A stretch of DNA of 6,248 nt from an uncultured Actinomycetes bacterium (GTDB taxonomy: Bacteria; Actinomycetota; Acidimicrobiia; Acidimicrobiales; Ilumatobacteraceae), in assembly GCA_903925985.1 (NCBI GenBank), contig CAIYHK010000076.1, forward strand, positions 1 to 6,248, in the 5' to 3' direction. The notes beneath the pieces were generated by a model. It searched no databases and was not told where the DNA came from. It was given only the letters and a program-made list of their open reading frames with translations. Positions 1 through 5,554 of this stretch are shown here, piece after piece (position 1 is the first letter of the stretch; the number at the start of each line of letters is the position of its first letter). The translations under genes were made by a program, and so were the position numbers.

Positions 1-626
1 CGATTTCCGAGGTCCATGAAAAGCATGGAGAGGGCCGCGGAAAAGGAAACGCGCTGTGGGCATCGCTGATTGTCAGCAAAGGCGACATTGTTGTTTGGTG
101 TGATGCGGATGTAACCAGTTTTGAGCCCGACTGGGTAACACGCTTGGTTGCACCTCTGTTGTTAGACGATCACAACGCGATCGTGAAGGCGCACTATCAC
201 CGCCCAACTGAACTCGGCGGCGGTGGGCGCACAACTGAACTCGTAGCGCGTCCACTGTTGTCATTGTTTTACCCAGAGCTCGCTGATCTTCATCAGCCAC
301 TTGCTGGTGAATACGCCGTGAGGCGTTCGGCGATGGCGGACATACCCTTTGTGCAGGGCTGGGGTGTCGAGATTGCAATGTTGATTGATGTTGCCGGCAA
401 GTTTGGCATTGACACCATTACGCAGGTTGATCTCGGCGTGCGCCATCATCGCAATCAACCGCTGCTGTCACTGGCGGTGCAGGCGGCTGAAGTTATTGCC
501 ACCGTTCTTGATCGCGCGGGCGCCACTGCGTCTTTTGCTGAGTCGGTACTCATGCTGCATCGCCCAGGTGGCGTGTCACAGCCCCTCAACTTGAAGGAAC
601 GCCCGCCGATCAGTTCGCTCAAGTAA
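1..626 (+). CDS. gpgS: Glucosyl-3-phosphoglycerate synthase, C-terminal part (5' end outside window)
   Basis: A GT81-type glycosyltransferase that moves glucose from UDP-glucose to 3-phosphoglycerate. This is the first step to glucosylglycerate, and in mycobacteria to methylglucose lipopolysaccharides; the enzyme is cytosolic and metal-dependent. The frame is open from base 3 to the TAA at 624-626, giving 207 visible residues (numbered from base 3), about two thirds of the usual length of just over 300. Visible family marks are GKGNALW (13-19), the metal/UDP-binding D34-A-D36 (the DxD motif), TTELVARPLL (77-86), GEY (102-104), GWGVEI (119-124), and VDLGVRHHRN (142-151), whose R147 and H149 match the conserved acceptor/metal-site residues. 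It ends in the family-like ERPP tail. An internal TTG at 144 is not a real start, because the conserved DxD lies upstream of it. It overlaps the next gene by one base. The family assignment is firm; which glucosylglycerate product this organism makes is not visible here. Confidence 0.93.
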   Translation, partial: ISEVHEKHGEGRGKGNALWASLIVSKGDIVVWCDADVTSFEPDWVTRLVAPLLLDDHNAIVKAHYHRPTELGGGGRTTELVARPLLSLFYPELADLHQPLAGEYAVRRSAMADIPFVQGWGVEIAMLIDVAGKFGIDTITQVDLGVRHHRNQPLLSLAVQAAEVIATVLDRAGATASFAESVLMLHRPGGVSQPLNLKERPPISSLK

Positions 627-1960
627 TGCTGATCAAGAACGCCGATATTGACGGAGTGATCCGAGATATCCGCGTAGCCGATGGTGTTGTTACAGAAATA
701 AGTTCATCACTGCCAAACGAGGAAGCAGTTATTGATGCTGACGGATGTGCAGTTATCAGGGGGCTCACGGATAACCACATTCATTTGTGTGCATACGCCG
801 CGGCACGAGATTCTTTGCACCTCAAACAGTTAAGCGACATCTCAGACGCACACTTGCGAGTACCGATAGACCAGACACTTCGTGTAGTTGATTACCACGA
901 AGATCTCCACGGGAGACTCGACAAATACGCGCTGGACTCATTAGCGCCAGGGCGAATTGTGCGTGTGCAACATCAGAGTGGCCGTGCTTGGGTACTCAGT
1001 TCAGCGGCGTTGCGCAATGCAGGTCTTGTGCACGAAACAGGCGTGCTGATTGGCGAAGAAGGTGCAGACCTGCCTTCACGAGTTGATGCGCCACCTGATC
1101 TTGGGCGTGCTTCGCAAGCCCTGGCGTGCGTTGGAGTTACGCGGTTGACGGATGCGACGCCGTATCGATCGCTGGAGTCAGCTTCGTTGTTAATTGATGC
1201 GGTAACTGTGGGGGCAGTTCGGCAAAGTGTTTCATTCACAGGGGCCCCAGAAATTGCTGCTTCTTTACCCTCGGCGTTTGCACAGGGGCCGGTGAAGATT
1301 GTGGTGGGTGACCACGACCTACCGAGCGTGGAATCACTGGTTGATGCTGTGAACACTGCACGTGCACACGGTCGCAATGTTGCCTTTCACTGTGTAACTA
1401 CAACTGCACTGGCACTGATTGTTGCAGCAATGCGCGAAGTTGGTGCTTCACAACTCGCACATTTTGATCGCATTGAACACGCAGCCGTTGTTCCAAATGA
1501 ATATGTTGACGAACTCAAACGACTTCGGCTCGTGATAGTTACACAACCAGGATTCGTGCATGCAAGAGGAGATCGGTATTTACGAACAGTTGACCGTGTT
1601 GATCTTCCGTTTCTCTATCGATGTGGGTCTTTGGTCGCAGCAGGAATTTTTGTGTACGGCTCGAGCGACGCGCCGTATGGGCCGGTTGATCCCTGGTTGG
1701 CAATGCGAACTGCCATAGATCGCCGCACTGCGACGGGTGCGGTTGTTGGCAAGGACGAATCGGTCAGTGCACTCAGCGCGTTGCGTGCGTACGTAAATTC
1801 TCCACAAGAGGCTTGGCGTGACGAAGTGGGTCCACGTGTTGGTGATCCAGGTGACCTCGTGATCCTTGGCGAATCACTTCAAGGTTCCCTCTCTCATCTG
1901 AACTCAGTGTCGGTGAGGGCCACCGCCATCGGCGGAGACCTTGTCTTTTCAAGGGATTAA
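626..1960 (+). CDS. Metal-dependent amidohydrolase, YtcJ-like (amidohydrolase 3 family)
   Basis: A predicted cytosolic TIM-barrel hydrolase acting on an amide or related C-N bond; the substrate is unknown. The N-terminus (LIKNADIDG, then IRVADGVVTEI at 15-25) is the small beta-sandwich that begins such enzymes, which supports the ATG at 626. Metal-ligand candidates are H51-I-H53 after the first barrel strand, H255 (AFHC), H285 (RIEHAA) and D348 (SSDAP). Other marks are VRVQHQSGRAWVLSSAAL (112-129), which matches the region before the 'NSAAL' motif of YtcJ-like proteins, and DPWLAM (355-360). At 444 residues it is clearly shorter than typical members of over 500. The usual 'DGH' site just before NSAAL reads QHQSG here. 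There is no Shine-Dalgarno at a workable distance; the TAATG overlap with gpgS suggests coupled translation. A role in gpgS metabolism is not supported by family knowledge. Confidence is high for the superfamily and low for any reaction. Confidence 0.88.
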   Translation: MLIKNADIDGVIRDIRVADGVVTEISSSLPNEEAVIDADGCAVIRGLTDNHIHLCAYAAARDSLHLKQLSDISDAHLRVPIDQTLRVVDYHEDLHGRLDKYALDSLAPGRIVRVQHQSGRAWVLSSAALRNAGLVHETGVLIGEEGADLPSRVDAPPDLGRASQALACVGVTRLTDATPYRSLESASLLIDAVTVGAVRQSVSFTGAPEIAASLPSAFAQGPVKIVVGDHDLPSVESLVDAVNTARAHGRNVAFHCVTTTALALIVAAMREVGASQLAHFDRIEHAAVVPNEYVDELKRLRLVIVTQPGFVHARGDRYLRTVDRVDLPFLYRCGSLVAAGIFVYGSSDAPYGPVDPWLAMRTAIDRRTATGAVVGKDESVSALSALRAYVNSPQEAWRDEVGPRVGDPGDLVILGESLQGSLSHLNSVSVRATAIGGDLVFSRD

Positions 1961-1963
1961 GCC

Positions 1964-1998
1964 GGCCAGTCGTTGGCCTTGGTGTCGCCCATGACACC
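1964..1998. repeat. Two adjacent inverted repeats after the amidohydrolase gene
   Basis: GGCCA (1964-1968) pairs with TGGCC (1974-1978) around a 5-base loop. Directly after it, GGTGTC (1981-1986) pairs perfectly with GACACC (1993-1998) around 6 bases. They start 3 bases after the amidohydrolase stop codon. As RNA they could end or slow transcription from gpgS, although there is no T-run. As DNA, the second repeat sits across the -35 and spacer of the proposed rpsF promoter and could be an operator. Both readings are inference. Confidence 0.45.
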
Positions 1999-2009
1999 CC
2001 CTGTACACT
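1979..2009 (+). promoter_or_regulatory. Candidate sigma-70-type promoter for the rpsF operon
   Basis: TTGGTG (1979-1984) as -35 and TACACT (2004-2009) as -10 are separated by 19 bases, which is longer than ideal. The -10 matches TATAAT at four of six positions, including the important first A and last T. It is the best hexamer pair I see in the gap before rpsF, and transcription would begin near 2016, giving a leader of about 90 bases. A promoter is expected here because a ribosomal-protein operon follows a metabolic gene. The exact element is not certain. Confidence 0.45.
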
Positions 2010-2021
2010 CGCAAGGTCCCA

Positions 2022-2101
2022 AACAGCTCCTGCTGTTAGGGGCAGAAATACTCACCTAGCCCCTGCGGGGGCCTCGGCGAAAGCCGAGTCCGATCGGGAG
2101 G
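2022..2101 (+). promoter_or_regulatory. Structured 5' leader of rpsF with alternative folds; candidate autoregulatory element
   Basis: Several stems can be read directly. AACAGC (2022-2027) pairs with GCTGTT (2032-2037). AGGGGC (2038-2043) pairs with GCCCCT (2059-2064). As an alternative to that, GCCCC (2059-2063) pairs with GGGGC (2068-2072). CTCGGC (2073-2078) pairs with GCCGAG (2083-2088), closed by a GAAA tetraloop. The second and third pairings compete for the same bases. The ribosome binding site GGGAGG (2096-2101) lies 7 bases before the ATG, and CTCCT at 2027-2031, largely in the loop of the first hairpin, can pair with its GGGAG. A CCGA sits at 2090-2093. Leaders bound by the S6-S18 protein pair with a CCG element are known in several phyla, so feedback control is plausible but is not shown by sequence alone. 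Confidence 0.5.
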
Positions 2102-2108
2102 TCACGCA

Positions 2109-2435
2109 ATGCGTGGTTATGAATTGATGGTCATCGTGTCCGGTGATCTTGAAGAGCAAGCGGCAAAGGGATGGATTAAGACCATCACCGAACAAGTCGC
2201 TTCCGCAGGTGGAGCCATTGTTGGCACACCAGATTGGTGGGGCAAGCGCCGCTTTGCCTATCCCATCAACAAAAAAGAAGAGGGCTACTACGTGGTCTTC
2301 AATCTGAATGCCCCCGGTGGAGCCCTCGATGACATGGAGCGTGCGTTCCGCATTGCCGATGACATCGTGCGCCACAAACTCCTTCGTCTCCCTGACGCCG
2401 AGGCCGCCAAGCGCGGGCTTGTCGCCAAGGTCTGA
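2109..2435 (+). CDS. rpsF: 30S ribosomal protein S6
   Basis: S6 is a small-subunit protein that binds 16S rRNA together with S18 on the platform. The 108-residue product is a single ferredoxin-like domain, close to the family's usual length. It starts MRGYELMVI, has WWGKRRFAYPI (43-53) and the strand GYYVVFNL (59-66), and continues into the helix that carries DDMERAFRIADDIVRH. The C-terminal end (KRGLVAKV) is basic and lacks the run of glutamates seen in E. coli S6. The ATG is fixed by GGGAGG at 2096-2101, 7 bases upstream. It is the first gene of the rpsF-ssb-rpsR-rplI operon, and ssb follows after 57 bases. Confidence 0.97.
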   Translation: MRGYELMVIVSGDLEEQAAKGWIKTITEQVASAGGAIVGTPDWWGKRRFAYPINKKEEGYYVVFNLNAPGGALDDMERAFRIADDIVRHKLLRLPDAEAAKRGLVAKV

Positions 2436-2492
2436 TACTCGCCTTTGTTCTAATGAACGGGCCCAGAAAATTTCACAGACAAGGACTACACA

Positions 2493-2942
2493 ATGGCTGA
2501 AAACTCCGTAACTCTCGTCGGGAACCTCACCCGCGATCCCGAACTCCGATTCACAAACGCTGGGCGCGGTGTTGCAACCTTCGGCATCGCCGTTGGTCGT
2601 CGGTACCAGCAAAACGGTGAGTGGAAAGAAGACACTTCGTATTTCAACATCACCGCCTGGGGTGACCTCGGTGAAAACGCTGCGGCCACGCTCACCAAGG
2701 GCAGCCGCGTGATCGTGACTGGTCGCCTTGAGCAACGTGAGTACACGACCCGTGAGGGTGACAAGCGCACTGCAATTGAAGTCATCGCCGATGAGCTCGG
2801 GCCGAGCCTTCGTTGGGCAACCGCTCAGGTAGAGCGCACCCCTCGCAAGGATGGCCAAGGTGGCGGTGGCGCACCTCGCGGTGGTGGCGCTGGCGGTGGC
2901 GCACCAGCCGAGCCCTATTACGGCGACGAAGAGCCGTTCTGA
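2493..2942 (+). CDS. ssb: Single-stranded DNA-binding protein
   Basis: This protein coats single-stranded DNA in replication, repair and recombination, normally as a tetramer, and recruits partners through its C-terminal tip. Of its 149 residues, about 1-112 form the OB-fold: SVTLVGNLTRDPELR near the start, TFGIAVGRR (29-37), FNITAWGDLGENAA (51-64), KGSRVIVTGRLEQREY (69-84). A glycine-rich linker (about 120-138) follows, and then the acidic tip GDEEPF (144-149), which binds partner proteins. It starts at ATG 2493 with AAGGA (2481-2485) 7 bases upstream. Its place between rpsF and rpsR is the classic bacterial arrangement. The linker carries a 15-base direct repeat. An 807-base open frame antisense to it and rpsF is a coding shadow. 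Confidence 0.97.
   Translation: MAENSVTLVGNLTRDPELRFTNAGRGVATFGIAVGRRYQQNGEWKEDTSYFNITAWGDLGENAAATLTKGSRVIVTGRLEQREYTTREGDKRTAIEVIADELGPSLRWATAQVERTPRKDGQGGGGAPRGGGAGGGAPAEPYYGDEEPF
2861..2905 (+). repeat. 15-base direct repeat in the ssb linker
   Basis: TGGCGGTGGCGCACC occurs at 2861-2875 and again, identical, at 2891-2905. The period is 30 bases, exactly ten codons, and each copy encodes part of a GGGGAP-type segment of the disordered linker. It is probably an in-frame duplication within low-complexity glycine coding sequence. Confidence 0.85.
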
Positions 2943-2992
2943 TCTAGTAACCCGGAATTTCCCCTCCTACCTATCGAAATAAGGAAACCAAA

Positions 2993-3400
2993 ATGACCAG
3001 CAAGAAAAACCGCGCACGAGTTGCCAAAACCGATAAGCGCAAGATCCGCAAAAAGCCAAGTGCATTGACCATCGAGTCGATTGAATACGTTGATTACAAA
3101 GACATCTCGCTTTTGCAGCGCTTCATGTCAGACCGTTCAAAGATCCGCGGTCGCGAAGTGAATGGCAACACTGTTCAACAGCAGCGTGACATCACTAATG
3201 CCGTTAAGAATGCGCGCGAGATGGCCCTTTTGCCTTATGCCAAGCGAGTAGCAAGCGTGCGCGCTGGCCGTGGCGAGCGCCGCAACGAAGAGCAAGCCGC
3301 AGAGAACACCGCACCGGAAGTTGATGCAGTTCCAGCAATTGATGACCTGAACATCGAAGGCGTAACGGTTGAGACCGCCGCCGAAGCAACGGAGGCATGA
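2993..3400 (+). CDS. rpsR: 30S ribosomal protein S18 with acidic C-terminal extension
   Basis: S18 is the small-subunit partner of S6 on the platform. The family core lies at about residues 28-86 of 135: [19 protein letters not shown] (30-48), [19 protein letters not shown] (49-67) and [14 protein letters not shown] (69-82). The 22 or so basic N-terminal residues contain no cysteine, so this is the form without a zinc site. After the core comes a short basic stretch (84-97), then a tail of about 38 residues with eleven Asp/Glu and no Lys/Arg. Typical S18 is only about 75-90 residues long. The ATG has AAGGA (2981-2985) 7 bases upstream. The last codons hold the ribosome binding site for rplI, which begins 3 bases after the stop, so the two genes are probably translationally coupled. 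Confidence 0.95.
   Translation: MTSKKNRARVAKTDKRKIRKKPSALTIESIEYVDYKDISLLQRFMSDRSKIRGREVNGNTVQQQRDITNAVKNAREMALLPYAKRVASVRAGRGERRNEEQAAENTAPEVDAVPAIDDLNIEGVTVETAAEATEA
3391..3395 (+). promoter_or_regulatory. Ribosome binding site of rplI inside the end of rpsR
   Basis: GGAGG at 3391-3395 lies within the final codons of rpsR, 8 bases before the GTG at 3404. It supports GTG as the start of rplI, where the product begins with the invariant MKVIL of the family. It also implies that rplI translation follows on from rpsR. Confidence 0.85.
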
Positions 3401-3403
3401 GCC

Positions 3404-3850
3404 GTGAAAGTAATTCTTCGTTCTGACATCACAGGCGTTGGCAAGCGCGGCGACATCGTGAATGTTGCTGATGGCCATGCCCGTAACTTCTTGTTGCCAC
3501 GCGGTCTGGCAATTCCAGCCAGCGATGGCGCGGTGGTTCAAGCCGGAAAGATGCGTAAGGCCCGCGATCTACGTGAAGCCAAGGATCGTGATGACGCCCG
3601 CGCTCAGGCCAACATTCTCACCGCCAAGGTGATCACCGTTGCAGGTAAGGCCGGCAACGAGGGTCGTCTCTTTGGCTCAATCACAGCTGCAGACATCGCC
3701 ACTGCGATCACCAGCCAGACTGGGATTGAGATTGATCGTCGCAAGGTTGTTATCGGCAATCAGATCAAGACAATTGGCGAGCACGAGGTCACATTGCGGT
3801 TGCATGCCGACGTGGATGCACAGCTCAAGCTGTCCGTCACCGCAGGCTGA
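3404..3850 (+). CDS. rplI: 50S ribosomal protein L9
   Basis: L9 is an elongated large-subunit protein that binds 23S rRNA near the L1 stalk and helps keep the reading frame. The 148 residues are the standard full length. The N-terminal rRNA-binding domain shows [19 protein letters not shown] (1-19) and [13 protein letters not shown] (24-36), where H25 replaces the usual tyrosine. A long charged connecting helix follows (about 41-75). The C-terminal domain contains GRLFGSIT (87-94) and ends in KLSV. The start is GTG, set by GGAGG 8 bases upstream and by the conserved MKVIL. It is the last gene before a 126-base gap, so it probably ends the ribosomal-protein part of the operon. Confidence 0.97.
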   Translation: MKVILRSDITGVGKRGDIVNVADGHARNFLLPRGLAIPASDGAVVQAGKMRKARDLREAKDRDDARAQANILTAKVITVAGKAGNEGRLFGSITAADIATAITSQTGIEIDRRKVVIGNQIKTIGEHEVTLRLHADVDAQLKLSVTAG

Positions 3851-3861
3851 GATCAACAAAG

Positions 3862-3870
3862 TTGTCCACA
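3862..3870 (+). promoter_or_regulatory. DnaA-box-like site 1
   Basis: TTGTCCACA here is the form of DnaA box common in actinobacteria, differing from the E. coli TTATCCACA only at the third base. It lies 12 bases after the rplI stop. It is the first of three similar sites on the same strand within 67 bases before dnaB. The match is seen in the sequence; binding is inference. Confidence 0.6.
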
Positions 3871-3876
3871 ATTGGA

Positions 3877-3901
3877 GAAACCCTGCTTTGGCAAGGGTTT
3901 C
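3877..3901 (+). terminator. Hairpin between rplI and dnaB, possible terminator or attenuator
   Basis: GAAACCCTGC (3877-3886) pairs with GCA-GGGTTTC (3891-3901) around a TTTG loop, making ten pairs with one unpaired A at 3894. Only a very short T-run (3898-3900), lying inside the stem, is present, so it is a weak intrinsic terminator by E. coli standards. Actinobacterial terminators often lack a T-tail. It could separate the ribosomal-protein genes from dnaB or reduce read-through. Its right arm overlaps DnaA-box-like site 2. Confidence 0.5.
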
Positions 3902-3906
3902 CCACA
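3898..3906 (+). promoter_or_regulatory. DnaA-box-like site 2 (weaker)
   Basis: TTTCCCACA differs from TTATCCACA at two positions and is followed by GG. It begins 36 bases after site 1 and overlaps the right arm of the hairpin at 3877-3901. It is the weakest of the three sites on its own and gains support only from the cluster. Confidence 0.35.
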
Positions 3907-3919
3907 GGAACGGGCATGG

Positions 3920-3928
3920 ATATCCACA
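3920..3928 (+). promoter_or_regulatory. DnaA-box-like site 3
   Basis: ATATCCACA differs from the E. coli consensus TTATCCACA only at the first base and is followed by GGG. It begins 22 bases after site 2, about two helical turns, on the same strand, and lies 48 bases before the dnaB ATG. TTATAC at 3932-3937 just after it could serve as a -10 element, although no convincing -35 is visible. Confidence 0.5.
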
Positions 3929-3976
3929 GGGTTATACCCCTAGCGATCAACAGGCTTTCTCGGGCAGGGTGTTCTG

Positions 3977-5341
3977 ATGGCCAATGAGCGCAAATCCACC
4001 CGACCCGCGGTGACCGCGCGCGTTCCGCCACACAACATTGATGCCGAAGCATCACTGATTGGAGCGATGTTGCTCGCCCCTGGCGCCATTGCCAGCGCCA
4101 TTGAGCAAGGGCTGTCAACCGGTGACTTCTACAAGCCGGCACACCAACACATTTACGATGCGATTCGATCGTTGAATGGTTCTTCAGAGCCCGTCGACGT
4201 GGTCACCGTGGCTGACGAACTGCGACGTAATAACCTGCTCGATGATCTGGGCGGGATCGATGCACTCCTTGAGTTGCAGAACACGACCCCGGCGATTTCT
4301 AGTGCTGATCGTTACGCGAGAATCATTCGTGACACCGCACGCCTCCGCCGCCTCATTTCGGTTGCATCTGACATCGCCGAGATCGCATATACCGAGCCCG
4401 ACGATGTTTCAAAAGCAATCGACGAAGCCGAATCCAAGGTTTATGCGATTGGTAATGAAACTGCGCGTGACTCACTCGTGTCGCTCTCACCTCTAATCAG
4501 CGAAACAATGGATCACATCACTGCTGCAAGTGAGAATGGTTCGGCAATTACCGGTCTTGCGAGCGGCTTCCTCGAGCTCGACCGCATTCTGTCGGGCCTG
4601 CAACCATCAACGCTGAACATTGTTGGTGCGCGCCCTGCGATGGGTAAATCAGCGTTTGCCATGGGTCTTGCGGTCAATGCGGCACAGAACCAAAATTTCC
4701 CAGTCGTATTTTTCTCGCTGGAAATGGGCCGTGGTGAACTCGCCAACCGAATCATCGCCAGCGAAGCGCGTGTGAATTCAACCAAGTTGCGCACTGGACA
4801 ACTCGATCCAAATGACTGGAGTCGTATCGGTCGTGCGATCAATCGTTTAGATGTGCCGCTCTTTATCGATGACAACTCAGCAGTCACCGTGCCTGAGATC
4901 CGCGCACGCGTACGCCGACTCGTAGCCAAGCATGGCGGAGTTGCCTTAGTAGTAATTGACTACTTGCAACTCATGGGTGGCGACGCAAGCGTTGAAAACC
5001 GCCAGCTTGAGGTGAGCGAGATCAGCCGTGGGCTAAAGCTGTTGGCACGCGAATTCAATATTCCAGTTGTAGCGCTGAGTCAGCTCAGCCGCGGTCTTGA
5101 GAATCGCCAAGAGAAGCGCCCACAGTTGGCAGACCTTCGCGAATCGGGTGCACTTGAACAGGACGCCGACGTTGTGATGTTCCTTTATCGGCCCGAGGTA
5201 TATGACCGTGACAACGTGCAGTTGAAGGGTGAAGCCGAAGTCATTGTGGCCAAGCACCGCGCGGGTCCAATTGGCAGTGCGAAGCTTGTGTTCCAGTCGG
5301 ACTTCACACGGTTTGAAAACGCCGCACGACGGGAGATCTAA
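3977..5341 (+). CDS. dnaB: Replicative DNA helicase DnaB
   Basis: A hexameric ATP-driven 5'-3' helicase that unwinds DNA at the replication fork and contacts primase through its N-terminal domain. The 454 residues are complete and of normal length. The helical N-terminal domain starts at VPPHN (16-20) and includes DFYKPAHQHIYDAI (50-63). A linker precedes the RecA-like motor. The motor has Walker A GARPAMGKS (217-225, K224), the catalytic glutamate E249 in FSLEMG, Walker B VVIDYLQLM with D328, a RESGALEQDADVV motif, and K426-H427-R428, the region that supplies the arginine finger to the neighbouring subunit. No intein is present, although actinobacterial dnaB genes often carry one. The ATG has AGGG at 3966-3969, 7 bases upstream. 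The 126-base gap before it, with DnaA-box-like sites, suggests some expression independent of rplI. Confidence 0.97.
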   Translation: MANERKSTRPAVTARVPPHNIDAEASLIGAMLLAPGAIASAIEQGLSTGDFYKPAHQHIYDAIRSLNGSSEPVDVVTVADELRRNNLLDDLGGIDALLELQNTTPAISSADRYARIIRDTARLRRLISVASDIAEIAYTEPDDVSKAIDEAESKVYAIGNETARDSLVSLSPLISETMDHITAASENGSAITGLASGFLELDRILSGLQPSTLNIVGARPAMGKSAFAMGLAVNAAQNQNFPVVFFSLEMGRGELANRIIASEARVNSTKLRTGQLDPNDWSRIGRAINRLDVPLFIDDNSAVTVPEIRARVRRLVAKHGGVALVVIDYLQLMGGDASVENRQLEVSEISRGLKLLAREFNIPVVALSQLSRGLENRQEKRPQLADLRESGALEQDADVVMFLYRPEVYDRDNVQLKGEAEVIVAKHRAGPIGSAKLVFQSDFTRFENAARREI

Positions 5342-5344
5342 CGC

Positions 5345-5554
5345 ATGTTTCTTGGTGAAGATTTACTTGCGTGGTTAGTTCTCGCCCTTGGTGGTGCACT
5401 GTTTGCGGGGAACGTGATGGCGATAGTGAAGCCGCCAGTGAAGCCGCGCGCTGAGGAAGATCTATCTCGAGCACCGATTGCACGCACGATCTTTATGGGT
5501 GTGATTGGTTTTGCCGCCGCAATTTGGGCACTTGCAAGCTTGGTGAGTGGTTGA
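5345..5554 (+). CDS. Small protein with two membrane segments, function unknown
   Basis: I do not recognise this 69-residue protein. It has two hydrophobic segments, at about 7-28 (LLAWLVLALGGALFAG) and 46-67 (ARTIFMGVIGFAAAIWALAS). They are joined by a charged, proline-rich linker (KPPVKPRAEEDLSRAP). More positive charge in the linker than at the ends suggests a hairpin with the linker in the cytoplasm and both ends outside. It looks real: GGGAG at 5331-5335 inside the end of dnaB sits 9 bases before the ATG, the gene starts 3 bases after the dnaB stop, and its composition is clearly that of a membrane protein. It is probably cotranscribed with dnaB. Its stop directly abuts the stop of the minus-strand gene. 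No link to replication can be inferred beyond position. Confidence 0.75.
   Translation: MFLGEDLLAWLVLALGGALFAGNVMAIVKPPVKPRAEEDLSRAPIARTIFMGVIGFAAAIWALASLVSG

Noticed and set aside
144..626. TTG at 144 as the start of a complete 160-residue protein
   Set aside because: The same frame is open to the left edge and encodes the GKG and DxD motifs of gpgS upstream of the TTG, so it is an internal codon.
973..1377. 134-residue minus-strand open frame inside the amidohydrolase gene
   Set aside because: It is fully antisense to a gene with clear family motifs and has the low-complexity S/T/R/P look of a shadow frame.
2447..2458. GTTC-TAAT-GAAC palindrome before ssb as a LexA (SOS) box
   Set aside because: The actinobacterial SOS box is GAAC-N4-GTTC; here the half-sites are the other way round, and a 4-base-arm palindrome is easily due to chance.
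2052..2858. 268-residue open frame on the minus strand across rpsF and ssb
   Set aside because: It lies antisense to two certain genes, resembles no family I know, and such long antisense frames are common opposite genes of this composition.
3851..3976. The rplI-dnaB gap as the chromosomal origin
   Set aside because: There is no dnaA, dnaN, rpmH or gyrB nearby, the gap is only 126 bases, and no clear AT-rich unwinding region is present.
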